Under the pieces are notes generated by a model. That model worked only from the letters and a program-made list of their open reading frames with translations, was not told where the DNA came from and did no database searches. A stretch of DNA of 21,853 nucleotides from Nitrososphaera sp. (lineage in GTDB: Archaea > Thermoproteota > Nitrososphaeria > Nitrososphaerales > Nitrososphaeraceae): positions 1 to 21,853 of the forward strand of contig JAJPDY010000003.1 in the NCBI GenBank assembly GCA_023252395.1, given 5' to 3'. Below are positions 21,849-21,853 of the stretch, one piece after another. Each line of letters opens with the position of its first letter. Position 1 is the stretch's first letter. The position numbers and the translations under genes were made by a program.

Positions 21849-21853
21849 AGGTA

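Noticed and set aside
1..21853. tRNA, rRNA, CRISPR array, insertion sequence or integrase
   Set aside because: No cloverleaf-like segment, direct-repeat array, transposase motif or terminal inverted repeats were found; intergenic gaps are all short.

Overview
The window looks like a chromosomal segment of an ammonia-oxidising archaeon of the Nitrososphaera type (Thaumarchaeota/Nitrososphaeria), with roughly balanced GC content. The evidence is the LysW-dependent lysine/arginine gene set with an Lrp-type regulator, several genes whose TATA-like box lies about 25-28 bp before the start codon (leaderless mRNAs), a tiny C2H2 zinc-finger protein, and archaeal-type RpiA and dodecin. I see no rRNA, tRNA, CRISPR array, insertion sequence or phage gene. 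The window is densely coding and no stretch over 300 bases lacks a gene. The species assignment is inference.

Layout. (1) 24-2298, minus strand: an MFS drug-type exporter and a secreted Asn/Ser-rich protein. (2) 2369-8209, minus strand: a lysine/arginine block transcribed argG-lysW-lysX, then lysY-lysZ-lysJ and an Lrp/AsnC regulator (LysM-like). Almost every junction overlaps by 1-11 bases. lysK is not in the window. A divergent ACT-domain gene starts at 8288. Two ungapped, about 73% identical 60-bp control regions stand before argG and before lysY. Each carries five TGGTCA-like half-sites spaced about 10 bp apart next to a TATA box, as expected for an Lrp-type regulator of both transcription units. 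(3) 8982-12895: a large membrane protein with a central spermidine-synthase-like domain (minus), a GTG-started HTH plus B12-like-domain regulator (plus), and a small four-helix membrane protein (minus). (4) 12978-17308, plus strand: rpiA, a cyclase-family metallohydrolase, a cupin, 6-phosphogluconate dehydrogenase and an (alpha/alpha)6 glycosidase, with a 48-codon zinc-finger gene inserted on the other strand. This is a pentose-phosphate/carbohydrate neighbourhood. (5) 17295-21848, minus strand: a Rieske-ferredoxin reductase fusion, a dodecin, and three genes in the order UbiA prenyltransferase, alkaline-phosphatase-superfamily enzyme, xylose-isomerase-like TIM barrel.

The most interesting points are these. 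The amino-group carrier LysW ends in EDWGQ, although the family uses a C-terminal glutamate as its attachment residue. The duplicated, helically phased operator array is unusually clear, and one half-site in the argG copy also serves as a ribosome binding site. The last three genes match three enzymes (EboC, EboF, EboE) of the ebo cluster known from cyanobacteria, other bacteria and eustigmatophyte plastids, which suggests an archaeal version of that poorly understood pathway. Four convergent gene pairs meet with zero to one intervening bases or overlap outright.
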